A stretch of 64,000 nt of DNA from assembly GCA_006247105.1 (NCBI GenBank), contig CM016929.1:496001-560000 (forward strand). Reading direction: 5' to 3'. A model generated the notes under the pieces. It did not search any database, was not told where the DNA came from, and was given only the letters and a program-made list of their open reading frames with translations. Made by a program: the position numbers and the translations under genes. Source of the DNA: Giardia muris. Taxonomy: Eukaryota > Fornicata > Diplomonadida > Hexamitidae. How positions within the stretch are numbered: position 1 is the stretch's first letter; the number at the start of each line of letters is the position of its first letter. Positions 18,416 to 27,393 of this stretch are shown one piece after another.

Positions 18416-20374
18416 ATGAGCGCTTGGGATGAGGAAGAGTACGACCCCTCAAGATGTGCTGGATGCCATCAACCAATCACCCAACCAAACGTGACATGTG
18501 GAGAGTGTCACGGTCTTTATCATCTCGCTTGTACTGACCTCGTTGAGAGTCCGATACATGCGACGACCCTTTCCATCCGCGCACTCGAGCTACGGGTAAG
18601 TCCGAAGAAGCAGGTCCGAAACCTGGTGAAAGGACTCACCGCAACGAAGCTGAGCCGGCTATCGCAATACGTCTACATCTGTGGCACCTGCCGTCCCAAG
18701 CTTACACGACCGAGACAATTCGAGGAACGCGCGGCTCGCGAAGCCTTCAACGAGGTTGCAAATATCGTATCGAGCTTAACTGCAACTCAGACGATAAAAA
18801 AGGAGCCTCCGTTAAAGACGAGATTGGAACCTCAACCTGACCCCTCAACCGACTCCTCTTCCAGTTCTGATGAGAGGTCGAGTCAAGAAGAATCCGGGTC
18901 GGAGTTTCACCCGACGATGACATCGACTAGGGTCTCCTCCAAGACTTCCTTCAATGACGATGTGGTTCCTTCTCCACCCAAGCAGAAGGAAGAGGGGGTG
19001 GTGGTGGCAAGGAAGGAGAAGACTGTGTCCACGAAAGTTCCGAAATCCCCAAAGGCCCCAAAAACTAGTACCTCAAGAGTCCGTGCCTCCAGAGCCGCGA
19101 AAACGCCAAAGAAAAGCATCGTTATGGACCTGAAACCTACACAGGAACAGCTTTCTGAACTAAGAACAGCTATTTTGGCGATACGCGAGATGTACGACGT
19201 CGTTTGCCTCCTAACACAGGGGAAGTTCTACAATCGGAACTTCTTCTCGACTATGGACATCGAGAAGCCGTTCTACTTTGAAGCCCCCTTGGAGGACCAA
19301 TCCGGGATCAGGCTCATCGGCCAACTCGTAACGTATGTTGCATGGATCGGAATTCGGATGCAGCAGTACGAAGAATCCTTGATCGACGAGCTCGACGAGG
19401 CCTTCTCACGGAAGTGCGAGCATAAGCTCAGACGCATTACGCAATTCGTAGACTTCAAAGACTACACGCAGAAATACAGGCTGATTCTCCCAGAACTGGA
19501 CATGTTTCGCGTCCCAAACTTGCTCGACTCAAAGTACATAAGCAAGGAGAAGGTCTGCCTATTTCCAGTCTTCCAAAGCCTTTGGAGCGTGTATTCGAAG
19601 CCGATCTGGAACAAGCCGAATCATACACAAGGTATCTGGCTATTAGGACACTTGAATATAAGGGTTCTCTTCATACAGCCGAAGGACGAAAGAGTTACCA
19701 AGTGCAATCAGCGAAACAGGTATAGGCCCATCATCCTGTGTAACTCTGCTCACTATAGGAACCTAATGGTGACTCTGGCTCATCCGGAGCAAAGAGTTTC
19801 CGAGAGCATCATCGAAGGCCCTTTGATGGCAACTCATAAGCCTGACGGCGATAAGACGAGAGAGAAGACGCCCAGAACCTTTCTGATGAAGGTCCAGTCC
19901 ACTTTCCTGGGCAAGCAGTACAAGGATCTCATAGATGAGTATAATGCAAGGGCTGGGAGGTTGTACCTACCACAGGGCCTCAAGTGCAACGAGCTTCTTA
20001 CGATGCAGGAGCCCTTGACCTCGATAGCAGCAAAGACCGTGGACGAGATGAAGGATATGGAAGGCCCCATTGACTCCGACTCCAAAGGTTATTACTACGG
20101 CCGTTTAGCTACGTATTTAACGATTCTATCTGATCCCGATCAATATCGCCAAGGATATCAATCGCAGATGGAGTACACCCCCCTCGAGACCTGGAACGTC
20201 CAGAGATCGGTTGGGTGGTCGCAAGGATATGCATTGATGTGTTCCTCGACGGTCTTGCAGGACGCATACGACCTTGGCGTGGTGGACTTCAACAATGACG
20301 TCGCAGATGCTGTGGAGGTACCTCCAGTGATACCGTGCAGGATCTATGGCATATACTTGCGGCGTAAGAAATAA
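18416..20374 (+). CDS. PHD-finger-like zinc protein, otherwise unrecognised
   Basis: The chosen start (ATG 18416, MSAWDEEE) gives 652 residues; the upstream extension of the frame lies antisense to the HAD gene and is rejected. An N-terminal Cys4-His-Cys3 array (C14, C17, C28, C31, H36, C39, then C89, C92) has PHD-finger order, with a long insertion before the last pair. Residues ~130-230 are rich in Ser, acidic and basic residues (SSSSDERSSQEESGSE, KVPKSPKAPK) and look disordered with AT-hook- or nuclear-signal-like basic patches. The C-terminal ~420 residues are folded in character but not recognised. A chromatin role is plausible from the PHD finger only. Confidence 0.75.
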   Translation: MSAWDEEEYDPSRCAGCHQPITQPNVTCGECHGLYHLACTDLVESPIHATTLSIRALELRVSPKKQVRNLVKGLTATKLSRLSQYVYICGTCRPKLTRPRQFEERAAREAFNEVANIVSSLTATQTIKKEPPLKTRLEPQPDPSTDSSSSSDERSSQEESGSEFHPTMTSTRVSSKTSFNDDVVPSPPKQKEEGVVVARKEKTVSTKVPKSPKAPKTSTSRVRASRAAKTPKKSIVMDLKPTQEQLSELRTAILAIREMYDVVCLLTQGKFYNRNFFSTMDIEKPFYFEAPLEDQSGIRLIGQLVTYVAWIGIRMQQYEESLIDELDEAFSRKCEHKLRRITQFVDFKDYTQKYRLILPELDMFRVPNLLDSKYISKEKVCLFPVFQSLWSVYSKPIWNKPNHTQGIWLLGHLNIRVLFIQPKDERVTKCNQRNRYRPIILCNSAHYRNLMVTLAHPEQRVSESIIEGPLMATHKPDGDKTREKTPRTFLMKVQSTFLGKQYKDLIDEYNARAGRLYLPQGLKCNELLTMQEPLTSIAAKTVDEMKDMEGPIDSDSKGYYYGRLATYLTILSDPDQYRQGYQSQMEYTPLETWNVQRSVGWSQGYALMCSSTVLQDAYDLGVVDFNNDVADAVEVPPVIPCRIYGIYLRRKK

Positions 20375-20375
20375 A

Positions 20376-21230
20376 ATGGAGAGCAATCCGTCATGGATGC
20401 CCTTTGGGTCGCATGGGATGTGCTACATGGCCAGCGAGACGCTCACCTTGACCTTCCTGGCTGACATTCAGGCTCTCTTCAGCTTCCCGACCATTTGCTT
20501 CGTCCTGTGGATGCTTCTACTCCCGTTGGAGTATAAGGCCTGGCTCACCCTAACGAACGGGACCCTCATCAGCCTTGAGGTCTACCTCCTTGGGTTAGCC
20601 TTACCAATCCCGGCGGTCTGTTTGTTTGGGTCCGAACTTGAAGTTGGACTTAATTATTCCTTTGATCCGTTAATTATCCTTGTAACCATCTTCTCCTTGT
20701 CGGTGTTCCATCTTGAGACGCCTCTGAAGCCGTCCATCCGCACCTGGTTCTATCCAACGATGAGCCTAACGCTTTTGACCATTGCGGGGTCAATTTCCTT
20801 GTTGCTAGGGATATCGAATATCTTTCTACTCGTTATGACCGTGCTAGCCAGCGCCTTAGCGTTCTATTACGGATACGTCACCCCCTTCGCGGTGAGAACC
20901 ATAGATATTGGGATTTTACTCGGATATATGTTACTTATGAATCAAGAAGTACCAGACGGTCACCTTTCGTTCACCATCCCCGTGGTTGGGCTTGCCACTA
21001 CCCTCATCCCCTGGCTAGTTGTCACCCTCGACCGTTGCTCCTTTCAATCCCTACTCTTACAGGCCATTATGTACCCGTACTTCCTAGCATTAAGGAAGCC
21101 CTTGAAACGGGTCTCTCAACGGAGGGAGTATCGACCGATCAGCTGTGCGATCGTCTATTACCTCGTCCTCCTCCTTTGCCTCACGCAGTTCGTCATTTAC
21201 TCGATCGACTTCGCCTTCCTCTCCTCCTAA
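20376..21230 (+). CDS. Multi-pass membrane protein, unknown
   Basis: The ATG at 20376 lies one base after the previous stop, within TAAAATG; an in-frame ATG at 20346 inside the previous gene is less likely. About 284 residues, with roughly eight hydrophobic segments (for example PTICFVLWMLLLPL, LLGLALPIPAVCLF, LIILVTIFSLSVF, LLTIAGSISLLLGI, FLLVMTVLASALAFYY, VYYLVLLLCLTQFVIY). No family was recognised. A short basic loop (RKPLKRVSQRREYR) precedes the last segment. The stop lies in a 9-bp tandem repeat shared with the convergent gene. Confidence 0.75.
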   Translation: MESNPSWMPFGSHGMCYMASETLTLTFLADIQALFSFPTICFVLWMLLLPLEYKAWLTLTNGTLISLEVYLLGLALPIPAVCLFGSELEVGLNYSFDPLIILVTIFSLSVFHLETPLKPSIRTWFYPTMSLTLLTIAGSISLLLGISNIFLLVMTVLASALAFYYGYVTPFAVRTIDIGILLGYMLLMNQEVPDGHLSFTIPVVGLATTLIPWLVVTLDRCSFQSLLLQAIMYPYFLALRKPLKRVSQRREYRPISCAIVYYLVLLLCLTQFVIYSIDFAFLSS

Positions 21231-21248
21231 TCCTCCTAATCCTCCTAA
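21222..21248. repeat. Three tandem copies of TCCTCCTAA
   Basis: The 9-bp unit is perfectly repeated three times. The plus-strand stop TAA is in the first copy and the minus-strand stop (CTA on plus) is in the third, so the repeat forms the whole 3' junction of two convergent genes. Confidence 0.9.
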
Positions 21249-22477
21249 TCCGCCCCCGATCTCGGGACGTTGTAATACAAGTCGATGAGGAACCCCGAGT
21301 TCGACTTGATGGGCTCTTGGATGTACAGGGCTTTGTGGTAGTCCACGTAGCTTGAAAGCATTGGCGGCCCGCACTCATGCCCTAGACGATTATATGTTCG
21401 GCACAGGGCAGCGAGAGTAGGCAAGATCGATAGGAACCCATCTGGTGCACGATAGACCTGTGAGCCCAATGCATCGTCGCTCATGTCATACATGGGACGA
21501 ATCGTCTTGAAAAGTTTAAGTGTCGCCTCCCACTGCTCAATCAGCACGTATTCGTTCGTGCTCTCGGCAAGCACCATGACCGTATCAACAAGCTTGCTTA
21601 GGACCGACGCATAGGATACCTTTTCCCCCGCCTCGAGCATCTCCATGACGATGGGGGTGATCCCAAGCGTTTGATATAGTTCTGGGCGGAACTTCCACTC
21701 TTCCAGATGGTTTGGCAGTATGATCCCCTCAATGGCTATGCTCGACCCGCTTAAAGCGTCTCTGAGGAGGTAAAAGGTCTCAAGAGCATATGCGTACGCT
21801 TCTGGCTGGGTTGGACGCAGGTTGCATTGGACTAGGAGGTCTGACGCTGCTATTGACGTCCCCGCCGTTGCCGCCGTCGCAAGCTCGTTCTTGAAGGAGA
21901 GAACCGCCTTGCTGAAGTCACGAATGTTCGAGTAGCTGGTCAAGTTATCCGCGTCGTCGTTCAGGTACGTGACGATTCCGACCCGTAGCCCCTTCAGCGC
22001 CGCCTTTCTGCTGGCGCTACGGAGATCTGCCTCATACGGCAGCAAGCCCGAGGCCCACGCGTTGCTGTCCCACTGCGCGCAGCCCCCGTACAAATATATG
22101 GTGTCGATGGCGTGGCGAGTGCTGAAGTTGAGGAGGTAGTCAAATGAATTATCCTTGTTCCGTAGCAGAGCGCCATAAGAGGGCTCCCCGTCCAGCTTCG
22201 ACTCGCTCGTGTGCGACCACGCGCAGATTCCCTTTGAGAGGAGCAAGTAGTCTGCGAAGAGGTCATCGGAAACGGTTTGGTACGCCGGCGGCTTGTACGT
22301 CGGCTTCTTGGTCGTGAAATAAACGATCAGGAAGACGGCGGTCCCAGCAAGAAGGAGCGTTGAGATGAGAACGATTATGCGTGCGATATTGGTCCGCGTC
22401 ATCTTCGGCTGAGCCTCCGAGTAACGTTTAGCGATGCGCGTCTTCGATTGCTGCAAGGGGACGTTTACACCAGCCAT
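21245..22477 (-). CDS. Single-pass membrane protein, unknown
   Basis: The 410-residue protein starts at ATG 22477. A basic N-terminal segment (about 33 residues, SKTRIAKRYSEAQPKMTRTN) is followed by one hydrophobic helix (34-54, ARIIVLISTLLLAGTAVFLIVYF). A large C-terminal domain of about 350 residues follows, which is probably lumenal or extracellular (type II topology). The domain has alternating hydrophobic strands and helices (IDTIYLYGGC, LRVGIVTYLND, IAIEGIILPNH) that suggest a TIM-barrel-like fold, but no catalytic signature was recognised. Confidence 0.75.
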   Translation of the reverse strand: MAGVNVPLQQSKTRIAKRYSEAQPKMTRTNIARIIVLISTLLLAGTAVFLIVYFTTKKPTYKPPAYQTVSDDLFADYLLLSKGICAWSHTSESKLDGEPSYGALLRNKDNSFDYLLNFSTRHAIDTIYLYGGCAQWDSNAWASGLLPYEADLRSASRKAALKGLRVGIVTYLNDDADNLTSYSNIRDFSKAVLSFKNELATAATAGTSIAASDLLVQCNLRPTQPEAYAYALETFYLLRDALSGSSIAIEGIILPNHLEEWKFRPELYQTLGITPIVMEMLEAGEKVSYASVLSKLVDTVMVLAESTNEYVLIEQWEATLKLFKTIRPMYDMSDDALGSQVYRAPDGFLSILPTLAALCRTYNRLGHECGPPMLSSYVDYHKALYIQEPIKSNSGFLIDLYYNVPRSGAD

Positions 22478-22605
22478 GGTGGGGAGAAAAAGGAAGAGAA
22501 ATCTTTCTTCCCTCTGTGATAAACAACTGTAACCTGTAACCTAGACCACTCAGGCCACTGCCTGCCTGACCAGTCGTCCTTCCATCCCCCTTTACTCCCC
22601 ATCCC
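22478..22605. other. Intergenic spacer
   Basis: This 128-bp gap is the longest in the left half. It contains the minus-strand AGTAAA (22596-22591), 10 nt after the DNAL1 stop, and otherwise nothing recognised. Confidence 0.6.
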
Positions 22606-23169
22606 CTACTCTCTATCGTCTTCGGTGATGGGAAGGCCATCAAGTTTCTTCAGGCCCGGTAGACGGCGAACGACTTCCCGGCGCCAGTTCCCCGAGCTCG
22701 CGTGCTGCTGCTGGATGGGATTCCCAATCAGGACCAGTTCTTGAAGGTCCGGCAGCTCAGCTAATCGTTCGATCTCGTTGAACGACGAGATGAGGTTGTT
22801 TCCGATGAAGAGGCACCGCAATCGACGTAGAGTGACAACGGGGGCGAGCTTCTCTATCAGGTTATATGAAATCCACAGTTGCTCGAGCGTATCCTTCACC
22901 CCATCCAGGCCCTCGATACGCTTGATCTGGTTGCGCGCGAGAGACAGAATCTTCAGGTTCGGCAAGCTATTCAAGCCTGCTATGCGGTCGATGTTATTCG
23001 AGCTCAACGACAGCTGCTCACAAGCTTTGAGGGTCGAGAGGGACGCGTCCATGCGCTCGATCGGGGGGAACTGGTAGTACAGCTTGACGACCCCTGCCTC
23101 CTCCGGCTTCTCCCCTGTCTTCGCCGCCCAGGCCTTGATCGCGTCCTTACAGGTCGTCGCCTTACTCAT
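22606..23169 (-). CDS. DNAL1: Axonemal dynein light chain 1 (LC1), leucine-rich repeat
   Basis: The 187-residue protein starts at ATG 23169 (MSKATT); the longer TTG form is rejected because homologues begin at this methionine (MAKATTIKEAL in animals). It follows DNAL1 along its whole length: KLYYQFPPIERMDASLS, then five to six SDS22-type leucine-rich repeats (CEQLSLSSNNIDRIAGL, LKILSLARNQIKRIEGL, LEQLWISYNLIEKL), the cap LVLIGNPI and the C-terminal LKKLDGLPI. LC1 binds the gamma outer-arm dynein heavy chain and axonemal tubulin, regulating flagellar motility. An AGTAAA signal follows 10 nt after the stop. Confidence 0.95.
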   Translation of the reverse strand: MSKATTCKDAIKAWAAKTGEKPEEAGVVKLYYQFPPIERMDASLSTLKACEQLSLSSNNIDRIAGLNSLPNLKILSLARNQIKRIEGLDGVKDTLEQLWISYNLIEKLAPVVTLRRLRCLFIGNNLISSFNEIERLAELPDLQELVLIGNPIQQQHASSGNWRREVVRRLPGLKKLDGLPITEDDRE

Positions 23170-23189
23170 TTCTCGTTTTTTTCTCAAAA
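23170..23189. promoter_or_regulatory. Bidirectional promoter between DNAL1 and TLDc genes
   Basis: The 20-bp divergent gap contains T7 and A5 tracts (cgtttttttctcaaaa) that abut the two ATGs on opposite strands. Confidence 0.5.
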
Positions 23190-25667
23190 ATGCCTCCCCT
23201 TTGTTCTGGTTCCCAAGAGCAAAGGCCCACGCCCGCGGCTCCCTCCCACGACGATTTCACGACGTACGTCTTCCGGGTGCTCCCAACCGGGCGCCTCGTC
23301 CCTGGAAAGATCATCGTCGGGTCACGCTCGATGTTGTTCTCCCCCATGCACACTCGGACACAGTACTACGCGAAGAGGCTCAAGGGCGTCTCCGACGTGA
23401 GCCGCCTGATCAACCTGGCGGAGATTGACAGGATCTCGCTACATAGCTCTATGGGTGATAATCGTTTCGCTTACACACAACTCGATATCCTCCGCGCCTT
23501 GGCCGTCGAGCCGACGAAGGAACTGGCGGAGCGGGTCACGAAGAGCGCTACAGCAAAGGACGTCACGCGCTCCTCGCTCTTCCATCGGGTGGCCACGATG
23601 AGGACCTCCAAGAAGTCACGGAAGCGCGTCCTTGACCTCCACCTCCTCCGGAAGATTGTCAGCTACCGGTCCTCCTATTTGATCGGGAACGATCGAAAGA
23701 TAACGGCGCAGAACCTGGTGGATGCCAATGGCTTCATCGAGCGCTTCTTTCAACTTTTCGATCAGAAGGGGAACGCGATTAGGTTCGCCCGTATCCTTCT
23801 GTATGACGGGACGGTCCTTCTCTTCTATGGCTTACCCAGAAAGATCGAGGCGGTAGTTGTACACTTGCACAGGACAATGATGAACTCCTTGGCCGTTGAA
23901 TCCGGACGCCGTTTGTCACATAGTCAGAACTCCAAGGACTCTGACCGCGCTTCTCTTACAATTGCAATGCTAGCTCGGTCTCAAAGCACTTCAATGACGT
24001 GCGACAATAGTGACGACGAGTCCGACACCATCTCCGAGGATATGGAGGAGGACCCCAGAAAGGATGAGCTAGTAAGCTACAATAGTACCACTGGGACGGA
24101 AAGCTTCTCGATCCTTATCTATAAGCCCGAGAAGCGCGTCAATGGCCCACTCCTCCGCTCAAGTCGTCGTATTCATCGGCGTGCTCGGCGGCAGTTACCT
24201 TTGAAGGCCCAGGCCCAGGTCGCCAGCGAGAACATCCTCACGTACATGACTCAGCAAGAAACGAAACGGGACAAACGCTTGCGGTTCAACAAGCGGTTCT
24301 TCTCGCAGCAAGGAGGCCCGTGGGACGTCCCGGTTGGGACGTATGCCTATTTGCGAGAGTATACTAGCTGGGATACGACACATAGTAACTCGCAGGTCTA
24401 TGCCTCGCCACGCCTCTGGCAGATGTCCGACCTTGAGATGAGCAAGTTCCGGACGAAGGCAAAGGATTTGAGCGACTCGGAGCTCGTCGTCGAGATTCCC
24501 GTCCAGCATTTACATGACATCATCCTGGCAGACCTTAACATTCCGCAGCTCCGCATGTCGATGAGCAAACAAAGCTTCGCCAGCATCCAGCACGGCTACG
24601 AGGTCCTAAAGCGGCACGCATCCAGCTCAGGGATCGTCATAGATTCGAATGTACTGCGGCAGATTCAGCACGAGGGAGTCTCCTCTCTATATCACGAGCG
24701 CTTCGATAGCCAGCTCAAGGGGATAGTCGAGGAGTGTATGCAGGTCCTACACGTCCAGGCCACCACCCAACACCTCCGGAAGAGCGTCGACTTCCGAAGC
24801 TTTCGTGGCTCCCTCGACTTCGTCATGGAGCCCCTCCAGCACCTAAACCAGTACTCTCTCGACGCGATCAACGATGATGGGGAGGGAGATGATGATGACG
24901 GCCAGCGTGGTGACGAGTGCCACGTCGATTCGTGCGCAAGCTTCGACGGTGACCTTTGTTACATCTCTCCCACCTCCGATCATGACACAGCCATCCAGAG
25001 CCCCGGGTTGAGCATTCGGGACTATCTTCATCGCAATACTGGTGCAGAAAAGACGGCCGCGACCAAGTCTCAGATACTTCGAGTCGACCTCTTACGAGCG
25101 CTCATCCTTCACTTCCCGCGTGAGCTCCAAGGGCTCGGGACGGCCACGCATAGGATGCGGATGCTAGTTTGTTATAACCTCCGTAAGGATGGTCGCCATT
25201 TGATGCATATCTACAATGCCGTTTCTAAACACACTGTCGGCTGCGCGGGGGTCGAGTTCACCTCCCCAGGCTCACAAAAGCTAGTCTTCAGCGCCTCATC
25301 TCTTCTTCTCCTACGGCTTGAGAACGACCAGGTTTGCGGCGCCTTCATGAGCGAGCCCATCAACCTTGGGGGTAGTCCGAACGGGTCGATGGACAACTTC
25401 GTCTTCCGTGTCCAAGGAGACGAGGTCGTCGTATATCATCCGACAGGGGCGAACGCAATTTTCCAGGTTGGGCGTCCGGATTGCTTGACCTTTGGGGCCG
25501 GTGGGGGAAGCGCACTAGTCCTTCAAGAATCTCTTGAGACTGCTCAGACCTGGCGGTCAGATACCTACGGGAACGTCGCGCTCTTCGAGGGCGAGGAGTT
25601 TCCGCGCTTTAGGCTCGTCCAAATCATTGATGCAGAAGTTATTGCGTTTGCAAGGCGAAGACGTTGA
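23190..25667 (+). CDS. TLDc-domain protein with GRAM/PH-like N-terminus
   Basis: The 825-residue protein starts at an ATG in tcaaaaATG. The C-terminal ~200 residues (628-822) have the order of a TLDc domain: RALILHFPRELQG, MLVCYNLRKDGRHLMHIYN, a VCGAFMSEP segment, NFVFRVQGDEVVVYHP, LTFGAGGGSALVL and a final ...FRLVQIIDAEVIAF strand. Residues ~25-90 (GRLVPGKIIVGSRSMLFSP...LAEIDRISLH) resemble a GRAM/PH-like domain, as in OXR1/NCOA7 relatives. The middle is long and poorly conserved, with an acidic stretch (DDGEGDDDDGQRGDE). TLDc proteins regulate V-ATPase and oxidative-stress resistance in other eukaryotes; that role here is inferred. Confidence 0.75.
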   Translation: MPPLCSGSQEQRPTPAAPSHDDFTTYVFRVLPTGRLVPGKIIVGSRSMLFSPMHTRTQYYAKRLKGVSDVSRLINLAEIDRISLHSSMGDNRFAYTQLDILRALAVEPTKELAERVTKSATAKDVTRSSLFHRVATMRTSKKSRKRVLDLHLLRKIVSYRSSYLIGNDRKITAQNLVDANGFIERFFQLFDQKGNAIRFARILLYDGTVLLFYGLPRKIEAVVVHLHRTMMNSLAVESGRRLSHSQNSKDSDRASLTIAMLARSQSTSMTCDNSDDESDTISEDMEEDPRKDELVSYNSTTGTESFSILIYKPEKRVNGPLLRSSRRIHRRARRQLPLKAQAQVASENILTYMTQQETKRDKRLRFNKRFFSQQGGPWDVPVGTYAYLREYTSWDTTHSNSQVYASPRLWQMSDLEMSKFRTKAKDLSDSELVVEIPVQHLHDIILADLNIPQLRMSMSKQSFASIQHGYEVLKRHASSSGIVIDSNVLRQIQHEGVSSLYHERFDSQLKGIVEECMQVLHVQATTQHLRKSVDFRSFRGSLDFVMEPLQHLNQYSLDAINDDGEGDDDDGQRGDECHVDSCASFDGDLCYISPTSDHDTAIQSPGLSIRDYLHRNTGAEKTAATKSQILRVDLLRALILHFPRELQGLGTATHRMRMLVCYNLRKDGRHLMHIYNAVSKHTVGCAGVEFTSPGSQKLVFSASSLLLLRLENDQVCGAFMSEPINLGGSPNGSMDNFVFRVQGDEVVVYHPTGANAIFQVGRPDCLTFGAGGGSALVLQESLETAQTWRSDTYGNVALFEGEEFPRFRLVQIIDAEVIAFARRRR

Positions 25668-25703
25668 CTGTGTACAGCCAGAATGGACGGTTTATGCATA
25701 ACT

Positions 25704-26795
25704 TCAAGAATTTTTACTGGCTAACCGCCTCTTTTGTTGTGAAATCGCCTCTCCACGTAAGACAAAGGAGTGCGGGCTCAATGAATTCGGGAGTGGTCGT
25801 AACTGGAAGGAGCTTGGAGAAGATACACTAGGAAACTGACGTTCTCGTCCCCCAGAGACACTCTGACTACGCCGTTCAAGCGTAGGGTCTGAAGAGGTAT
25901 AGGTACTACCCTGCACATTCAGACTCAAAGAGCATGGAGTCTCCACCTGTCTCCTCGCCCGTAGGGGTGCACGGACTGGACAATTGCTTTGGGACTTACG
26001 AAACTGTTGTACGAGGACGGGATCAAAGGAGAGGATAGCCCTCTGACCCCTTTTTGGTGCGCGCTGGTCTGTCTCGATCTGTGTCGGACTAGTTAAGCCT
26101 CGAAGCCTCATGCGGTTGGTCTTCTCTGCAATGTCTGAGACACTGAAACAACGGCCTCCAATCTTGACGTACGAACGGCTCGCTACGGTACTGGCCGCCT
26201 GGATCCTATGAAGTCTCGATGAATAACTTCCCTGGCTAGACTTCAAAGCTGACACGGTTAATGGGTCATCGTCCGGATACGCCAGGGTGGAAGGCGGTGC
26301 CAAGTCATCCGACTCTCTTGGTGACAGTCGTGCCCCTTGCACAGAGGCCCCACGAACGTCGAGAGGTTCCGTCCAATCCATTGCTATCGTCACCAATGGA
26401 TCCATCGAACGCTCCGCTAGTGCCACGGAACGTGCCCGTTCATGATTTGCCACACGATGGTCAGCACCAGACTGATGGATCAGTTCATACTCATCTTCCT
26501 CTATAAGAGTAGCACTAATCTTTGCTCGTTGTCGTATTGCACGTATTTCAGTATCGACAAACCCATCTTCGCGAAAGGTCACCTCATCGACCTCCCGCCT
26601 GAGTGCTAAAGTCTCCAGATATGACTCCGTCTCATCCGCGGTCAAGATGAATTGGGAGGGTGCCAGACTTGACCGAGGAGGTGAGGGCCGCGGGGGAGGC
26701 CTTGTAACCGGAGTGCGGACCTCATAATGCGGAACGAGCTCGAACATGAGCCGTGTCCCAGGAACCGAGTAGTAGCTTGGGACGATATGTGCCAT
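25704..26795 (-). CDS. Hypothetical basic, Ser/Pro-rich protein
   Basis: The 363-residue frame starts at ATG 26795, preceded by the TTTAAA divergent gap. Apart from a short folded-looking N-terminus (MAHIVPSYYSVPGTRLMFELVPHYEVRT) it is rich in Arg, Ser and Pro and probably disordered. No domain was recognised. It is supported as a gene by its length, a start at the shared promoter, and close fit between neighbours (36 nt from the TLDc stop). Confidence 0.6.
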   Translation of the reverse strand: MAHIVPSYYSVPGTRLMFELVPHYEVRTPVTRPPPRPSPPRSSLAPSQFILTADETESYLETLALRREVDEVTFREDGFVDTEIRAIRQRAKISATLIEEDEYELIHQSGADHRVANHERARSVALAERSMDPLVTIAMDWTEPLDVRGASVQGARLSPRESDDLAPPSTLAYPDDDPLTVSALKSSQGSYSSRLHRIQAASTVASRSYVKIGGRCFSVSDIAEKTNRMRLRGLTSPTQIETDQRAPKRGQRAILSFDPVLVQQFRKSQSNCPVRAPLRARRQVETPCSLSLNVQGSTYTSSDPTLERRSQSVSGGRERQFPSVSSPSSFQLRPLPNSLSPHSFVLRGEAISQQKRRLASKNS

Positions 26796-26805
26796 TTAAA
26801 AAGCT
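26796..26805. promoter_or_regulatory. Ten-bp divergent promoter
   Basis: The sequence ttaaaaagct is all that lies between the ATG at 26795 (minus) and the first codon of the plus-strand frame at 26806. Confidence 0.4.
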
Positions 26806-27390
26806 GTGCAAGTCGAACTCTTTTTTAGGAAGGTACTTCAAGACCACACTCGGTACCCCTCGGCTCTCGCCAGGTACGAAACCTTCCACACGCCACGGAT
26901 GATAGGCCGCTTCCAGGAGTGGTACAAGTCCGTCTGCAGCCATGACCAACGGATCGACGCCGTCAGATTCTTCGCCGTCATGAACGAGTTCTGCTTCCCA
27001 TCGGAGCCACGCCTCGCCCAGCTCTTTCAGTTCTTCGACTTCTATCGGGGAGGCCGGATCGATGTCACGGACTTCTACCTCCTCACCTCCTTACTCCTAG
27101 CTAGCGCCCTCAACATGCGCATCATTTTCCTTTACCAGCACCAGAACAATATCATTTCCTACATCCAGGATTGTCCGGGGAACCTCGTCAAGGTTTCCGG
27201 CCTGGTTGAGCTGGCACAATGCGCAGGTGTGGGCCAACACACCCTCTCCCGCGTGCTTCAAAGGCTTTCTAAACACTTCAACGTCAATACGGCAACCGTC
27301 ACGGCAGCTGTCAACTTCCTATTCGCTTGCTTCCTTGAACAGGATCGACTCGAGACATCGGGTTGTTTGCCCTATGCAGCGATTGTGTAA
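26806..27390 (+). CDS. EF-hand-like protein (calaxin/EFCAB1-like?)
   Basis: The 194-residue frame begins with GTG at 26806; a TAA lies in frame just upstream (26797-26799), and the first ATG is at 26899 (163 residues). The residues between (LQDHTRYPSALARYETFHTPR) look like genuine protein, so either GTG initiates, a very small first exon is missed, or the start is truncated. An EF-hand-like loop is visible in FDFYRGGRIDVTDF (hydrophobic flanks, D1, G6, I8, D12), with other ligands degenerate. The helical arrangement around it recalls small axonemal EF-hand proteins. The stop is three bases from the stop of the convergent Orc1/Cdc6 gene. Confidence 0.6.
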   Translation: MQVELFFRKVLQDHTRYPSALARYETFHTPRMIGRFQEWYKSVCSHDQRIDAVRFFAVMNEFCFPSEPRLAQLFQFFDFYRGGRIDVTDFYLLTSLLLASALNMRIIFLYQHQNNIISYIQDCPGNLVKVSGLVELAQCAGVGQHTLSRVLQRLSKHFNVNTATVTAAVNFLFACFLEQDRLETSGCLPYAAIV

Positions 27391-27393
27391 AGG

